From: Chloroflexota bacterium
Lineage (GTDB): Bacteria; Chloroflexota; Limnocylindria; Limnocylindrales; CSP1-4
Length of the DNA stretch: 12,781 bases
Direction of reading: 5' to 3'
NCBI GenBank assembly: GCA_025935655.1
Contig: JAICUV010000078.1
Coordinates: forward strand, 1 to 12,781
Below, one piece after another: positions 12,357 to 12,781 of this stretch. Within the stretch, counting starts at the first letter, position 1, and the number at the start of each line of letters is the position of its first letter. A model generated the notes under the pieces. That model made no database searches, was not told the origin of the DNA, and was given only the letters and a program-made list of their open reading frames with translations. The position numbers and the translations under genes were made by a program.

Positions 12357-12781
12357 TTGGCGGCGGCCTTCGCCTTCGCCTCGTTCGCCAGCGCCTTGGA
12401 GTCCTTCTTGGACTCCTCGTTGCCGACGAGCGTCTCGTTGTCCTCGCCCCGGATGAACGCCTCGACGCGCTGGTGCGCGATGTCGTCGTGGATCTGGAGC
12501 GGCGGGGACTTCATGAAGTAGCTGGACGGGGCCACGAGCGTGCCCTTGAGGCCGCGGTCGAGGCCGATGCGCAGGCAGCGGATCGCGTCGATGATGACGC
12601 CGGCGCTGTTCGGGCTGTCCCAGACCTCGAGCTTGAGCTCGGCGTTGAGCGGGACGTCACCGAAGGTCGTGCCCTCGATCCGGATGTGGCACCACTTGCG
12701 ATCCTTGAGCCACGGCACGTAGTCCGACGGGCCGACGTGGATGTCGCCCTCGGCGAGCTCGTAGTCCATCATCGAGGTGAC
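12353..12781 (-). CDS. ino1: Inositol-1-phosphate synthase, C-terminal part (5' end beyond the window)
   Basis: The last 142 codons of the gene are present and the frame runs off the right edge. The enzyme turns glucose-6-phosphate into 1L-myo-inositol-1-phosphate using NAD, the first step of inositol lipid synthesis. The visible part reads like mycobacterial Ino1: DYELAEGDIHVGPSDYVPWL, DRKWCHIRIEGTTFGDVP, LKLEVWDSPNSAGVIIDAIR, then ALDRG-type LDRGLKG, YFMKSPPLQIHDD and EAFIRG. The Lys residues in LKLEVWD and FMKSPP fall in conserved family positions. After residue 118 or so of this fragment there is a charged Lys/Glu/Ala tail absent from the family core. Its TGA stop overlaps the GTG of the acyltransferase. 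The identity is secure; the N-terminal NAD domain is not visible. Confidence 0.93.
   Translation of the reverse strand, partial: VTSMMDYELAEGDIHVGPSDYVPWLKDRKWCHIRIEGTTFGDVPLNAELKLEVWDSPNSAGVIIDAIRCLRIGLDRGLKGTLVAPSSYFMKSPPLQIHDDIAHQRVEAFIRGEDNETLVGNEESKKDSKALANEAKAKAAAK

Overview
This is a very GC-rich, gene-dense window whose reading frames show strong G/C bias at the third codon position. It encodes cell-envelope glycosylation and phospholipid glycosylation. The organism is probably an actinomycete-like or Chloroflexota-type bacterium. The evidence is a myo-inositol-phosphate synthase and PimA-type gene order, GT-C glycosyltransferases that use polyprenyl-phosphate sugars, and 4-bp ATGA/GTGA gene overlaps. 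The sequence alone does not decide the phylum. Two tandem acyltransferases and a PHP gene inside the inositol-lipid operon, plus a giant fused mannosyltransferase, do not match the familiar mycobacterial arrangement.

Left block (1-2864, minus strand): two polytopic membrane proteins. The first transcribed is a GT-C-like protein of about 500 residues. The second is a DUF2723/GT117 (TMEM260-type) glycosyltransferase cut by the left edge. The second probably starts at a TTG that overlaps the end of the first.

Centre (about 2863-8280, plus strand): one divergently transcribed gene for a protein of about 1,800 residues. An N-terminal GT-C module with a WGQVDS motif is joined by an Ala/Pro linker to a complete PMT-family protein mannosyltransferase. 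The first external loop of the PMT part is interrupted by a beta-propeller-like insert of about 410 residues. The divergent control region holds a TATACT box, a perfect AGGAGG and no canonical start codon, so an ATC start is likely.

Right block (8277-12781, minus strand): a five-gene operon, read right to left. It encodes inositol-1-phosphate synthase (C-terminal part only), two LpxL/PatA-type acyltransferases, a PHP-domain phosphoesterase and a PimA-like GT4 mannosyltransferase. Every junction is a 4-bp ATGA or GTGA overlap, which suggests translational coupling. Read as a pathway, the operon makes inositol phosphate, then possibly removes the phosphate from phosphatidylinositol-phosphate (PHP), adds mannose (PimA) and acylates the glycolipid (two enzymes). 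A CDP-alcohol phosphatidyltransferase (PgsA) would be needed and is not in the window; it may lie beyond the right edge.

The central gene and the operon converge and share a single CTAG, which supplies the stop codon on both strands. The common theme is glycosylation outside the membrane, with mannolipid synthesis on one side and polyprenyl-sugar-dependent transferases on the other. No RNA genes, CRISPR arrays, insertion sequences or prophage genes were seen. No gene-free stretch longer than about 300 bases exists.
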